Of a stretch of 64,000 nucleotides of DNA, positions 52,063 through 59,897 are shown piece after piece. The position numbers and the translations under genes were made by a program. The notes below the pieces were generated by a model that was given only the letters and a program-made list of their open reading frames with translations, searched no databases and was not told where the DNA came from. Source of the stretch: Candidatus Blautia faecipullorum (GTDB lineage: Bacteria; Bacillota; Clostridia; Lachnospirales; Lachnospiraceae); the NCBI GenBank assembly GCA_019115125.1, contig DXEG01000021.1, forward strand, positions 1 through 64,000, in the 5' to 3' direction. The stretch's first letter is position 1; every line of letters begins with the position of its first letter.

Positions 52063-52315
52063 AGGCAGTTACCTCCATACATGAAATAAGCCAGACAGGA
52101 GAGGGTCGGCAACGAAGTCCGGCAACGGGCTTCAAAAAACCTCGAAAACAATCTCTGTCTGGCGGTTGGGTTATTTATTACTTTTTCTTTTATTTTTCTG
52201 TTGCTTTGGTTGTCAGAGGGGAGAAAAGCCCGCAGTTACGGGGTTTTCCCCGGCAACCGGCTCGGCAACGGGATAGCAACGGGGTCGGCAACCGGCTGCA
52301 TTTTCCCCGGATTTT
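52063..52315. other. Spacer between the VapE-like gene and xis
   Basis: No gene seen. Repeated GGCAACG/GGCAACCGG-type motifs (about 52110-52290, GC-rich, several direct copies) suggest an iteron-like or regulatory array at the end of the replication block. Confidence 0.35.
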
Positions 52316-53716
52316 TCAGAAAGGAAGTTCCATCTGTTCAGGAACCGGCACGAAGCCGTCCGGGGTTTTTTCCTGCCCGTTGCCAGTGTCCGTTGCCGGG
52401 TTTTCCCGTTCCCAGCCCTTCTGCCTGCCGTAGCCCTCAAACATCCGGGGGTTGGAGAAATACTTCCAGCCGGTCACGCACTGGTGCATGATTTCGTTGA
52501 TTTCCCGGATTTCCCATTGCTTCGGCTCGTCAAAGGGGCGGTTCAGGGCTTCCTTAAAAAGCTGCTTGGAACACACGGCGCTGCCGGTGTAGCGGTCAAG
52601 GTACGCCTGTATCATCCCGGCCTTGGTGTCCTCCGGCATGAAATCCCGCTGGTGTTCTTTGAGATAGTGTACCATTTCGGGGCTGAAAGACAGCTTAAAA
52701 TCGCCGCCTTTGTATATCGTCATGGCTTCCGCCCATAGCTGCCCGATATAGGCTCTGGAAGCGGCTTCATCGTCAAGGATGTGTACCTCGGCCTGTTCCG
52801 GGTTTACCATGACCGGCAGGAAGCGCCGGTTGCCGGTGCGGTCAAGGGGCAGGAAGTCCGGGGCGTTGGAAGTCCCGCCAAACACGCATTGCCGGGGCCT
52901 GTCCTCCGGGTGGGTTTCATACGGTATCTTATAGACCTCCTTCTGGCGGCTCAGGAAAGACTTGATTTCCTCAATGCTCCGGGCGTTGGCGGTGGCAATC
53001 ATCTCCGACATTTCGATTATCCAGTGGCCTTGCAGCTTGCGGTACACGTTTTCATCGTCCAGCTTCCGCAAATCATCGGAGAACCACTCGTCTTTGACCG
53101 CCAGCAGCCGGAAGAAGGTGGACTTCCCGGCTCCCTGCCCGCCTACCAGACAGAGCATGACCTCAAACTTACAGCCGGGGCAGAACGCCCGGTGGATGGC
53201 TCCTAACAGGAACAGCCGCAGGGCTTCATAGGTGTACCCGTCCGTGTCGGCTCCCAGAAAGTGCCGCAGGCAGTAGCGGATTCGCTTTTTCCCGTCCCAG
53301 ACAAGGCCGTTCAGATAATCCCGGATGGGGTGGTAGCTGTTGGCGTCTGCGGCAAGGGCGGCGGCGTCCGCTATCTTTTTCTCGCTTGTCAGGCCGTAGG
53401 TGTTTTCCAGATACAGCCGGATATATTTCATGTCCGTGTCGGTCATTGCCCTGCCGCCGGTTCGGTTCCTCTTGCCGATGGGCTTTAACAGGTCAATACG
53501 CTCGGTCAGCAGGTTCTTGGCAACCGCCCCGGAAAGAACGGGGTCATGCTGGAACACGGTCAGGCAGTTCTGGATACTGTTCCTCACGCCGCCCTTCTCA
53601 GTTCCTTCCAGTATGGCTTTCACTTCCTCAACGCTCCGGGGCGGGGGTGCGGCTTCGCAAGCGTCTGTCACGGCCTGCCGTATCTCTGGCGGCAAGGTCT
53701 GCCATTCTTCGCTCAA
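52316..53716 (-). CDS. VapE/VirE-family P-loop ATPase (primase-associated helicase-like)
   Basis: 466 aa. The P-loop is VGGQGAGKST (191-200), with Walker B-like IIEMSEM about 50 residues later and GTSNAPDFLPLDRTGNRRFL, the conserved virulence-associated E segment. On phages and satellites these proteins act as replication helicases with a primase. The TTG start at 53716 has GGAAG upstream and overlaps the primase gene by about 90 bp, so translation is probably coupled. The pair likely replicates the excised circle. Confidence 0.87.
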   Translation of the reverse strand: MSEEWQTLPPEIRQAVTDACEAAPPPRSVEEVKAILEGTEKGGVRNSIQNCLTVFQHDPVLSGAVAKNLLTERIDLLKPIGKRNRTGGRAMTDTDMKYIRLYLENTYGLTSEKKIADAAALAADANSYHPIRDYLNGLVWDGKKRIRYCLRHFLGADTDGYTYEALRLFLLGAIHRAFCPGCKFEVMLCLVGGQGAGKSTFFRLLAVKDEWFSDDLRKLDDENVYRKLQGHWIIEMSEMIATANARSIEEIKSFLSRQKEVYKIPYETHPEDRPRQCVFGGTSNAPDFLPLDRTGNRRFLPVMVNPEQAEVHILDDEAASRAYIGQLWAEAMTIYKGGDFKLSFSPEMVHYLKEHQRDFMPEDTKAGMIQAYLDRYTGSAVCSKQLFKEALNRPFDEPKQWEIREINEIMHQCVTGWKYFSNPRMFEGYGRQKGWERENPATDTGNGQEKTPDGFVPVPEQMELPF

Positions 53717-54275
53717 GGCTTCTCACTTCCTTTCCATAGCTGGCAATCAGGGCGGCACGTTCCCCCATATCGGAGAAAAGCAGCACATCCAGCAGGTATT
53801 CCACATGGCTTATGCGCTGCAAGGCTTCCACGAAAAGCGGGTGGAAATCCTCGTCCGGCGTCTTGGGGGCGTAGTCCTGCTTCCAGCGGCGCAGCAGATT
53901 GTAGTAGTCGGACAATACCCGGAAGCAGTAACGCTCCATGCGCTTAAACTGCTGTTCCGGGCTTTCCTGACGAGAGTGCCGCCGGTGGTGGCTCCTGCTG
54001 GGTGGCTCCCTGCCCTCGTAGGGGATAGAGAAGTCCTTTGCCAGCATGAGGGCGGCTTCTTTGGGGCTGACGTTTTCCTGCCGGGAAACAAAGTCAATCA
54101 CATCCCCGTCCGCCTGACAGCCGAAACAGTGGAACCGGCGGTCAACCTTCATGCTGGGGTTCTTATCCTCATGGAAGGGGCAGACGCACATCCCGTTCCT
54201 TCCTACCCGGATTCCGTAACGCTCCGCAGCCTGCCGGGTAGTGACAGACTGTTTCACGGCTTCAAATACGTTCAA
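53628..54275 (-). CDS. CHC2 zinc-finger DNA primase-like protein
   Basis: 215 aa. The DnaG-type CHC2 zinc-binding domain has CPFH (C32, H35) and CFGC (C50, C53) in the first 60 residues, then DVIDFVSRQENVSPKEAA. The TOPRIM catalytic domain of full primases is absent, as in other element-borne versions. The C-terminal half is helical and Arg-rich. It starts at a TTG with AGGAGG 10 nt upstream. It probably cooperates with the VapE-like ATPase in element replication. Confidence 0.87.
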   Translation of the reverse strand: MNVFEAVKQSVTTRQAAERYGIRVGRNGMCVCPFHEDKNPSMKVDRRFHCFGCQADGDVIDFVSRQENVSPKEAALMLAKDFSIPYEGREPPSRSHHRRHSRQESPEQQFKRMERYCFRVLSDYYNLLRRWKQDYAPKTPDEDFHPLFVEALQRISHVEYLLDVLLFSDMGERAALIASYGKEVRSLERRMADLAARDTAGRDRRLRSRTPAPER

Positions 54276-54302
54276 TAGGCATTTCCTCCTAAAATAGAAA
54301 AA

Positions 54303-54337
54303 GCGCTTGTTATTCTCACGATGAAAATGACAAGCGC
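54303..54337 (-). terminator. Terminator after the relaxase gene
   Basis: GCGCTTGT (54303-54310) and ACAAGCGC (54330-54337) form the stem; on the minus strand TTTTTCTATTTT follows. It sits just past the relaxase stop. Confidence 0.75.
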
Positions 54338-54344
54338 CTGATGG

Positions 54345-55937
54345 TTAAAGTTCCATATCCTGTTTTCTCTGGGTTTGGGGCTGGTGGCGTTTCTGTTCCT
54401 CCCGCTGTTTTGCGCCCTCTATCTTCCAGCTTAATTGTTCATTGATAGACGGTTTCTTTCCCGGCTCCGCAACGGCTCTGCGCTGCTCCGGCGGAAGCAC
54501 CTGGTTCATCCAGCGGCGCACATCCCGCAGCAGTTTCATGTCCGCCTGAACCGCCTGCAATCCCTCGTTCTTTTCGGACAGTTTGCCGGAAAGCTGCGCC
54601 CGTTCCTTCTTCAACGCTTTGGTTTCGAAGGGCAATTCCTCCTGATGGGCTTTGAAAAAACGGTTGGCGGCAAGGTAGGCGTCCAGTTCTTCCCGGTGTT
54701 CATCGGCAAACTTCTCCTTACGGCTTTTCCAGCCAATGGAAGCATACTTTTTATAAACCTCTTTGTATGCTCCGTGGTTGGCGATATGGGTAAGGGTGGT
54801 GTCGATGGCCTTTATCCGGCGTTCTGATTTTTTCATATCAGCCTTGGTGGAAAGTATCTCGCCGCTGACTTTATCCAGATAGGCGTCAAGGCTCTCCACG
54901 GTAGAAATCTCTTTCTGCCGCAGGAAGGCAAGGGCTTCCATGACCTTGTTGAAATCGCCAACGGTTCCTTTTAGCTTCCCCTTGGAAGTCCAGCCGGTGC
55001 GTTCCTCGCTGCGCTTATCCAGATACCGGGAGAGAAGTTCCGGGATGGTCGGCTCCTTCGCCTGTTCCAGCGTTTCCAATAGCGCCGCCTTTTTCTCCTT
55101 CAGGTCGGACAGCCAGCCCTTCAAGCTGCGTACCATCTGCCGGATAGACTGCATAAGGGAATTGGCGGCTTTGATGTCCCGGTTCAGGTTGCCGATGTTG
55201 GTCTGTATGCCTTTCTTTTCCAGATAGCTGACCGCAGGCCCCATGTGGACAGTAGGGATTTTATCAATGCCCTGACGCTCATAGGAACGAAGGTCAAGGC
55301 GTTCCGGGCTGCCGATGGCTTCCAGATAGCGGTTTGCCGTGTCCTGCCACGCCTGCCGCCAGATTTCCCCGTACTTCTGGTCGTTCCAGTCCACGGTGTC
55401 CTCCTTGGGGCTTTTCCAGTTCCCGGACGCAAGCCGGATACGTTCTCCGTTCTCGTCAAGGTCGTACACCTTCCGGCTCTTGGGGAGCCATTTGCCCTGT
55501 TCGTCCATCCCCCGCATGGTAAAGAGGATGTGGGCGTGGGGGTTGCCGTCCCCCTTGTCATGGATGGCAAAGTCGGCTATCATGCCTTTGGAAACAAAAA
55601 ACTCCCGGCAATAGTCCCGGATCAGGTCGGCTTGCTGCTCTGGGGGAATATCCCTCGGTATGGCAAGCACTAATCTCCGGGCAAGCTGGGAGTTCCATTG
55701 TTTCTCAATGGCTTCGGCGGCATTCCACAAGGTGTTGCGGTCTGCGTACTCCGGCGGGGCATGGGGCGGCAGCATGATTTCAGTGTGGACGATTTCGCTT
55801 TTATGGGAATAGTATTTCTGCTTCTGGTCGTACTCAGAAAAGAGCCGTTCCCCGCTTTGGTAAGCAGCGGAAGCAACGGCTGACTGGCGTTTGCTCCGCT
55901 GGACGATTCTCAAATCAAAGTGCGGGCATGGTGGCAT
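54345..55937 (-). CDS. mobL: MobA/MobL-family relaxase
   Basis: 530 aa. The N-terminal 220 residues are the MobA/MobL nicking domain: a candidate catalytic Tyr in SAAYQSGERL (about 26), and the metal-binding histidines H126, H134 and H136 in GNPHAHILFTMR. The C-terminal half is helical, Lys/Glu-rich. It nicks oriT and pilots one strand during mobilisation by a helper conjugation apparatus. GGAGG precedes the ATG. The oriT should be close; none could be identified with confidence. Confidence 0.93.
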   Translation of the reverse strand: MPPCPHFDLRIVQRSKRQSAVASAAYQSGERLFSEYDQKQKYYSHKSEIVHTEIMLPPHAPPEYADRNTLWNAAEAIEKQWNSQLARRLVLAIPRDIPPEQQADLIRDYCREFFVSKGMIADFAIHDKGDGNPHAHILFTMRGMDEQGKWLPKSRKVYDLDENGERIRLASGNWKSPKEDTVDWNDQKYGEIWRQAWQDTANRYLEAIGSPERLDLRSYERQGIDKIPTVHMGPAVSYLEKKGIQTNIGNLNRDIKAANSLMQSIRQMVRSLKGWLSDLKEKKAALLETLEQAKEPTIPELLSRYLDKRSEERTGWTSKGKLKGTVGDFNKVMEALAFLRQKEISTVESLDAYLDKVSGEILSTKADMKKSERRIKAIDTTLTHIANHGAYKEVYKKYASIGWKSRKEKFADEHREELDAYLAANRFFKAHQEELPFETKALKKERAQLSGKLSEKNEGLQAVQADMKLLRDVRRWMNQVLPPEQRRAVAEPGKKPSINEQLSWKIEGAKQREEQKRHQPQTQRKQDMEL

Positions 55938-56044
55938 GACGGGTTGTGACCTCCTTTCTCCCGGCGTCCGGGCAAAGAAAAAGCAGGAAACCGTTTCCTG
56001 ATTTCCTGCCGGGTGGTGCCGCCGGTGGGCGGCTGGTAATTTAG

Positions 56045-56254
56045 TTAATCAAAATAAAATAATTCTTCAAACTTTTTATCAAGGGCAATACATAAAATGA
56101 GTGCAAGTTTGGCAGTAGGGTTAAACTGACCTGTTTCAATGGAGCTAATGGTGTTACGGGAAACACCTACCATTTCGGCAAGTTGTGTCTGTGATAGTTT
56201 CAGTTCTGTCCGTGTTTCTTTCAGACGGTTTTTTAATATCAGTTTATCGTCCAT
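56045..56254 (-). CDS. XRE-family transcription regulator (short)
   Basis: 69 aa, essentially one helix-turn-helix: LSQTQLAEMVGVSRNTISSIE (about 18-38), with the family C-terminus ALDKKFEELFYFD. It lies 13 bp downstream of the DUF6442 gene, and palindromic sites overlie their common promoter, so it probably represses its own operon. The pair (small HTH plus small membrane protein) is common in Firmicutes. Confidence 0.9.
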   Translation of the reverse strand: MDDKLILKNRLKETRTELKLSQTQLAEMVGVSRNTISSIETGQFNPTAKLALILCIALDKKFEELFYFD

Positions 56255-56267
56255 ATTTTCTACCGCC

Positions 56268-56603
56268 TTACAAAATCATGGAAGATACAATCTGATTATA
56301 GATGTGGTATCCAGACATTACGGATACCAGTAGCGTATAGAAGATTGCTATTACAAGCTCATACTTTCGGCGAAGTTTAAAATATTTTACCCAGTTAATC
56401 GTCATATTTGCACTGAAAACAATCGCCCATAGTCCCCAGTTGACACCTCCGCCAGTAAATATCTGCGTCACAAAAAAGAGTGTCGCCAAAGCCATCTGAA
56501 CTACAACTGCGCTTCTGCTTGCCTGTTTTAAGACTTCTTGTTCATATATATCCTTATTCTTATTTTCCGCTCTGCTTTTTTCTAAAATTTCGTCCTTGTT
56601 CAT
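56268..56603 (-). CDS. DUF6442 family small membrane protein
   Basis: 111 aa from the ATG at 56603 (GGAGG upstream). A charged N-terminus (MNKDEILEKSRAENKNKDIY) is followed by three membrane segments (about 35-50, 55-72, 82-105). DUF6442 proteins are usually encoded next to a short XRE regulator, as here. The function is unknown; a membrane-embedded partner or toxin is possible. Confidence 0.82.
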   Translation of the reverse strand: MNKDEILEKSRAENKNKDIYEQEVLKQASRSAVVVQMALATLFFVTQIFTGGGVNWGLWAIVFSANMTINWVKYFKLRRKYELVIAIFYTLLVSVMSGYHIYNQIVSSMIL

Positions 56604-56627
56604 AATAGAAACCTCCAAACAAATTTG

Positions 56628-56678
56628 CCAAGTGTACTTGGTATTATTATAATAGCATTACCAAGTTTACTTGTCAAT
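56628..56678 (-). promoter_or_regulatory. Promoter with two palindromic operators upstream of the DUF6442/XRE pair
   Basis: CCAAGTGTACTTGG (56628-56641) and CCAAGTTTACTTGT (56661-56674) are near-identical palindromes 33 nt apart. A minus-strand promoter, TTGACA (56678-56673), 18 nt, TATTAT (or TATAAT slightly further), lies between and across them. Probably autoregulation by the XRE protein. Confidence 0.6.
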
Positions 56679-56953
56679 TATGTTTGCAAAGTTTACTGTG
56701 TAAACTTGCTGAACGGGAACAGCTTGCAGCGCAAGGTGTTTCCGGGCGGCAAGTCCACAAAGGGGTAGCTGGCGGCAGCCAGCGCAGGGGAAGTGTAGCT
56801 TCCCCTGTGAGGATTGGCAGGAGCCGGAACGCTTCTGAAAATCCTCCGCTGTCCGCAGGACGCTCCCGGCAGGACGCAACGCACCGGCTTGACCGGTGTA
56901 TAGTTGCGCCCTCTTTCAGAGAGGCAGCCCACTGGCGGACGCTCTGGAAGCAA
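56679..56953. other. GC-rich spacer without a supported gene
   Basis: This stretch between the promoter/operator region and the 56954 gene has several overlapping open frames on both strands but none with an RBS or recognisable product. Base composition is much more GC-rich than the regulator pair to its left. Confidence 0.4.
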
Positions 56954-57274
56954 TTATGACCGTTCCCGGTCTGGCTGCTTTCTCTTGGGATGTGGCTTCT
57001 GCGTCCTCGTCTGTGCCTTGGCTTCGGCAAGCCTGCGCCGGATGGAATTGTCCCGCTTCTGGATAAAGAGCTGCTTCGTATCAGCGATAAAGCGGCGGCA
57101 CTCCGGCTCCGGGATGGCGTCCAGCTTTCGGATGGTACTCTCCACAATCTCCCTTGTCTGCCAGTCACGGATAACCGGCACGATTTCTTTCAGCCCTGCA
57201 AGGGTGGCCTCCTTCGTATCGGCGGCGTATTGATAGACCATAACCAACTCGTCTTTGAAAAAATTCGTCTTCAC
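56954..57274 (-). CDS. Small accessory protein of the mobilisation module
   Basis: 106 aa from a GTG at 57274 (GGAGG 7 nt upstream), overlapping the DUF3847 gene stop (GTGA). It opens VKTNFFKDELVMVYQYAADT, is helical throughout, and ends in a basic Lys/Arg/Gln-rich tail. I know the type only as a hypothetical neighbour of DUF3847 proteins on such elements. It may assist the relaxase or bind DNA, but nothing in the sequence proves it. Confidence 0.65.
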   Translation of the reverse strand: MKTNFFKDELVMVYQYAADTKEATLAGLKEIVPVIRDWQTREIVESTIRKLDAIPEPECRRFIADTKQLFIQKRDNSIRRRLAEAKAQTRTQKPHPKRKQPDRERS

Positions 57275-57570
57275 TCTGCGCCCTCCTTTGCTGTGGCGGT
57301 TCCGGCAAACACTCTTTCCATAAGCTGACGGGTGCTGTCCTGATGGAACAGCAGCTTCAAGAACAAACTGACCTGTTCGTCCGTGACAGCTTCCGGGTGG
57401 GGAAGGTAGCTTTCCAGCATAGCGGCTCTGGTACAAAGCCGGTGCGTCCGTTCCTTCCGGGTCAACGTCTTTCTCTGGTGTTCCAGTATCTTTTCTTCGT
57501 GCTGCGTCCTCCGCAGCTTTGCTTCGGTTTTCTCTATCTCCTGATTGAGTTTTTCCAGCTTTTCATTCAT
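57271..57570 (-). CDS. DUF3847 protein
   Basis: 99 aa. A coiled-coil N-terminus (MNEKLEKLNQEIEKTEAKLR) is followed by the family motif RKERTHRLCTRAAMLESYL and an amphipathic C-terminus. DUF3847 genes occur beside MobA/MobL relaxases, resembling MobC-type accessory factors; this role is inferred from context. AAGGAGG precedes the ATG, and both ends overlap neighbouring genes by 4 nt, indicating one operon. Confidence 0.85.
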   Translation of the reverse strand: MNEKLEKLNQEIEKTEAKLRRTQHEEKILEHQRKTLTRKERTHRLCTRAAMLESYLPHPEAVTDEQVSLFLKLLFHQDSTRQLMERVFAGTATAKEGAE

Positions 57571-57890
57571 AAGCGGCTGTCCTCCTTCTTGGGAATTAGT
57601 ATATAAATCTTATTTGGTTCCCCGAAACTCTGGCGTACCCGCAGTATCAGTCCGGCGTCCTCCAACTCATTCAGGGAACGCTTCACGGTCATAGTGCTGC
57701 GGGCCAGTGCCGCAGCCAGCTCCACAATGGGGAGATGGATATACATAATCCCGTTGGCGTCCTCCATGCCGGATAAGAAAATCATATCCAGCATATGGGC
57801 GTACATGACCTTGGCGGTGCTGCTGATCGGGAGCCGCAGCATGGCTCTCGGCAGCGGCATACAGGGCAGCAGGACGGTGTCTGCGGTCAT
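57567..57890 (-). CDS. Winged-helix DNA-binding protein (replication-initiator-like)
   Basis: 107 aa. The winged helix is visible in AKVMYAHMLDMIFLSG and VELAAALARSTMTVKRSLNELEDAGLI, then a wing with IYILIPKKE. It resembles the HTH part of RepA_N-type initiators but lacks the rest. It could be a regulator or copy-control protein. It is the first intact gene of the small mobilisation operon and overlaps the DUF3847 gene by 4 nt. Confidence 0.75.
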   Translation of the reverse strand: MTADTVLLPCMPLPRAMLRLPISSTAKVMYAHMLDMIFLSGMEDANGIMYIHLPIVELAAALARSTMTVKRSLNELEDAGLILRVRQSFGEPNKIYILIPKKEDSRL

Positions 57891-57905
57891 AAATTAAACT
57901 TCCAT

Positions 57906-58096
57906 TCAATCGGTGTCCTCCTTTGCTTTTCGTTTTGAGCGTTTGGAAAGATAATGGGGGCAGTCCACAATGACCGCCCGGAAACTCTGCTTGCAAGTGC
58001 GCTGGCATTTCCGGCAAAGGTCGTTGTACGTTACCCGCCCCGCTCATTGAGGAAGAAAGACAATTCCAGCTTCCTCTTTTTCGGCATTCTCGGCAT
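57906..58096 (-). pseudogene. Small Cys-rich protein gene with a frameshift
   Basis: From the ATG at 58096 (AAGGAGG upstream) it reads MPRMPKKRKLELSFFLNERG and stops 21 codons in. Shifting one base within GGGGCGGG continues VTYNDLCRKCQRTCKQSF, then RAVIVDCPHYLSKRSKRKAK, to a stop just before the winged-helix gene. The two halves make a plausible 62-aa basic Cys-rich protein. A one-base deletion (or a sequencing error) in the G-rich run explains this. Confidence 0.55.
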
Positions 58097-58180
58097 AGTG
58101 CCTCCTTAAACAAAAATCCGCCCATTTCAGCCGTAACAGCCGCAATAGACGGATAGCATTTTAGTGTCACTTTTCGGGGC

Positions 58181-58221
58181 GATTTTCAGGGATTTTCCCG
58201 CCGTGGAGCCGCCTGAAAATC
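58181..58221. repeat. Inverted repeat in the divergent region
   Basis: GATTTTCAGG (58181-58190) and CCTGAAAATC (58212-58221) are a perfect 10-bp pair around 21 nt, between the minus-strand mobilisation operon and the plus-strand regulator. It is one candidate for an oriT or an origin-associated structure; unproven. Confidence 0.5.
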
Positions 58222-58551
58222 CCCCGTAGTATTACGGATAAGGCAGACTACGCCCTATCAAATTGTAGTGTTTGGGTATCATTTCGGTGTTCATTTTCGC
58301 CGGTTCTCCCTGATGCCGTTCCTGCCCCTGATTCTCACAACGGCGTATCGCTCCCTTTGGTACGCTCGTTGCGGTCAGGGTTCCTCCATTTCCCTGCCGC
58401 AAGTCCTTGCGCTACATCGCCGGGGAGCATATCCCATACAGGCCGGTCATTCGATTGGAATAATCCATCGATGAACTACCTATATCATAGAACATTTTTG
58501 TGCCCTGTGCCGTATATCCACAAAGTAGGATTTCGGGGCGAAAATCAGAAA

Positions 58552-58581
58552 TTTCCACGATTGTGGAAAGTATGCTATAAT
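58552..58581 (+). promoter_or_regulatory. Operator/promoter of the XRE regulator gene at 58629
   Basis: TTTCCAC-GATT-GTGGAAA (58552-58569) is a perfect palindrome, followed by TATAAT at 58576-58581. The left arm overlaps the -35 position (TTCCAC, 17 nt spacing). This is a typical autoregulated promoter. Confidence 0.6.
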
Positions 58582-58628
58582 CCTTATGAGCGGCAGGGAA
58601 AACAGCCGCCGGGAAGGAGTGAGCGCCC

Positions 58629-59441
58629 ATGAAAGGTGCAACTACCATACAGGAGCGCCTTTGGGAGTTACGCAAGGATAAAGGCTTAAATCTGGAAGAA
58701 TTATCAAAGCAGACTGGCATTTCAAAGTCTGCCCTCGCCAGCTACGAAGCCAATGACTACAAGGAAATTAATCACGGCAACCTTGTCACACTGGCGGACT
58801 TCTATGAGGTGTCTGTTGATTATCTGCTGTGCCGGACGGAGAACCGGGAACAAGCCAACACGCCTTTGATGGAATTGCATTTGACAGATGAAATGGTGGC
58901 GCTGTTGAAAAGCGGACGTGTCAACAACCGGCTGCTGTGTGAGATTGCTACCAATGATAAATTTGAGCAGCTTATGACCGACACGGAGATTTACATAGAC
59001 GGCCATGCAACATCTATCTTCCGTAGCCTTTATGAGTCTTTGGAAGAACAGCGCCAGCTTATTACCCGGAAATATAAGCAGGCGGAAAATGACTACTATT
59101 CGCAGACGCTTCTTGCCGCAGAGGTAAAGGAAGAAAATTTCTTCTGCCATGTGACACACAAAACATGGGACGCCATTCTCCACGATATACGGAAAGTCCA
59201 TGAGCATGATATTGACGTTACGCCGGATTACTCTGCCGCAAAGAAAGTGGCTTTAGATATACGGAAAGCCATTCAGTCCTCCGGGGATTATCTCGGAAAG
59301 GTGTGGGCGGTCATTTTCAATACGCTCGGCCTTGATTTTTACAAGCTGCCGCCGGATGAACAGAAGATATTGAAAAAGATACTGTCAAAATCTCCGAACA
59401 TCAAAAACAGCCCGTTCAACTTCCGGCGCAAGGGAAAATGA
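58629..59441 (+). CDS. XRE-family regulator with long C-terminal domain
   Basis: 270 aa, AAGGAG 9 nt before the ATG. The N-terminal helix-turn-helix is LEELSKQTGISKSALASYEA (about 22-41), then DFYEVSVDYLLCRTENRE, typical of phage-type repressors. The C-terminal 190 residues are helical and probably serve in dimerisation or signal reception; no peptidase active site is evident. It is the only rightward gene of the element's central region, divergent from the mobilisation operon, and a palindrome covers its promoter. It is the likely master regulator of transfer. Confidence 0.88.
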   Translation: MKGATTIQERLWELRKDKGLNLEELSKQTGISKSALASYEANDYKEINHGNLVTLADFYEVSVDYLLCRTENREQANTPLMELHLTDEMVALLKSGRVNNRLLCEIATNDKFEQLMTDTEIYIDGHATSIFRSLYESLEEQRQLITRKYKQAENDYYSQTLLAAEVKEENFFCHVTHKTWDAILHDIRKVHEHDIDVTPDYSAAKKVALDIRKAIQSSGDYLGKVWAVIFNTLGLDFYKLPPDEQKILKKILSKSPNIKNSPFNFRRKGK

Positions 59442-59445
59442 AAAC

Positions 59446-59479
59446 TGCCGTTGTGGGAATGTGTGTTCCTGCAACGGCA
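59446..59479 (+). terminator. Hairpin after the long XRE gene
   Basis: TGCCGTTG (59446-59453) pairs with CAACGGCA (59472-59479), with an inner GGGAA/TTCCT pairing; it starts 5 nt after the stop. The following ACTTTCTG is only weakly T-rich. Confidence 0.6.
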
Positions 59480-59495
59480 ACTTTCTGCGTTAATA

Positions 59496-59873
59496 CTATT
59501 TTTTCTCTATCATATAAGACTGTAAACTCTTTTGGCAGCCGTTCTTTTCATAAAACGCTTCAATTCCCGGCTGTGAACCAAAATACAGCATGGTAGGTGT
59601 GTTCTCTTTGGCAAGTTGAAGAAGTCGGCTTCCTATTCCTTGCTTCTGATACTCTGGAAGTATAAGTAGCTCGGTAATCGTTCCGAAGAAATATCCGTCT
59701 GAAAGGATACGCAGACAACCCACAAGCCTTTTCCCATCATAGGCAGTTATATTTAGCGTTTTAGATAAAGCATTTTGCGCCTTTTCAATATCATAATTTC
59801 CCGGCCATACCTGATTTACAAACGGAAGAAATACCGAAGCGTTAAGCATTTTATCATCAATTCTGTATTCCAT
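59496..59873 (-). CDS. GNAT-family N-acetyltransferase
   Basis: 125 aa. The acetyl-CoA pyrophosphate-binding loop is QKQGIGSRLLQLA (about 78-90), after the strand ITELLILPEY, with the C-terminal FYEKNGCQKS typical of the family. AAGGAGG precedes the ATG. As cargo of the element, converging with the XRE gene, it could acetylate a small molecule or peptide; the substrate cannot be inferred. It lies 24 bp downstream of the DUF4209 gene on the same strand. Confidence 0.88.
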   Translation of the reverse strand: MEYRIDDKMLNASVFLPFVNQVWPGNYDIEKAQNALSKTLNITAYDGKRLVGCLRILSDGYFFGTITELLILPEYQKQGIGSRLLQLAKENTPTMLYFGSQPGIEAFYEKNGCQKSLQSYMIEKK

Positions 59874-59897
59874 TATCTAATTACCCTCCTTACGGTT

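Noticed and set aside
58181..58221. oriT of the mobilizable element
   Set aside because: The inverted repeat is a reasonable candidate, but no nick-site consensus could be matched to MobL relaxases, so it is listed only as a repeat.
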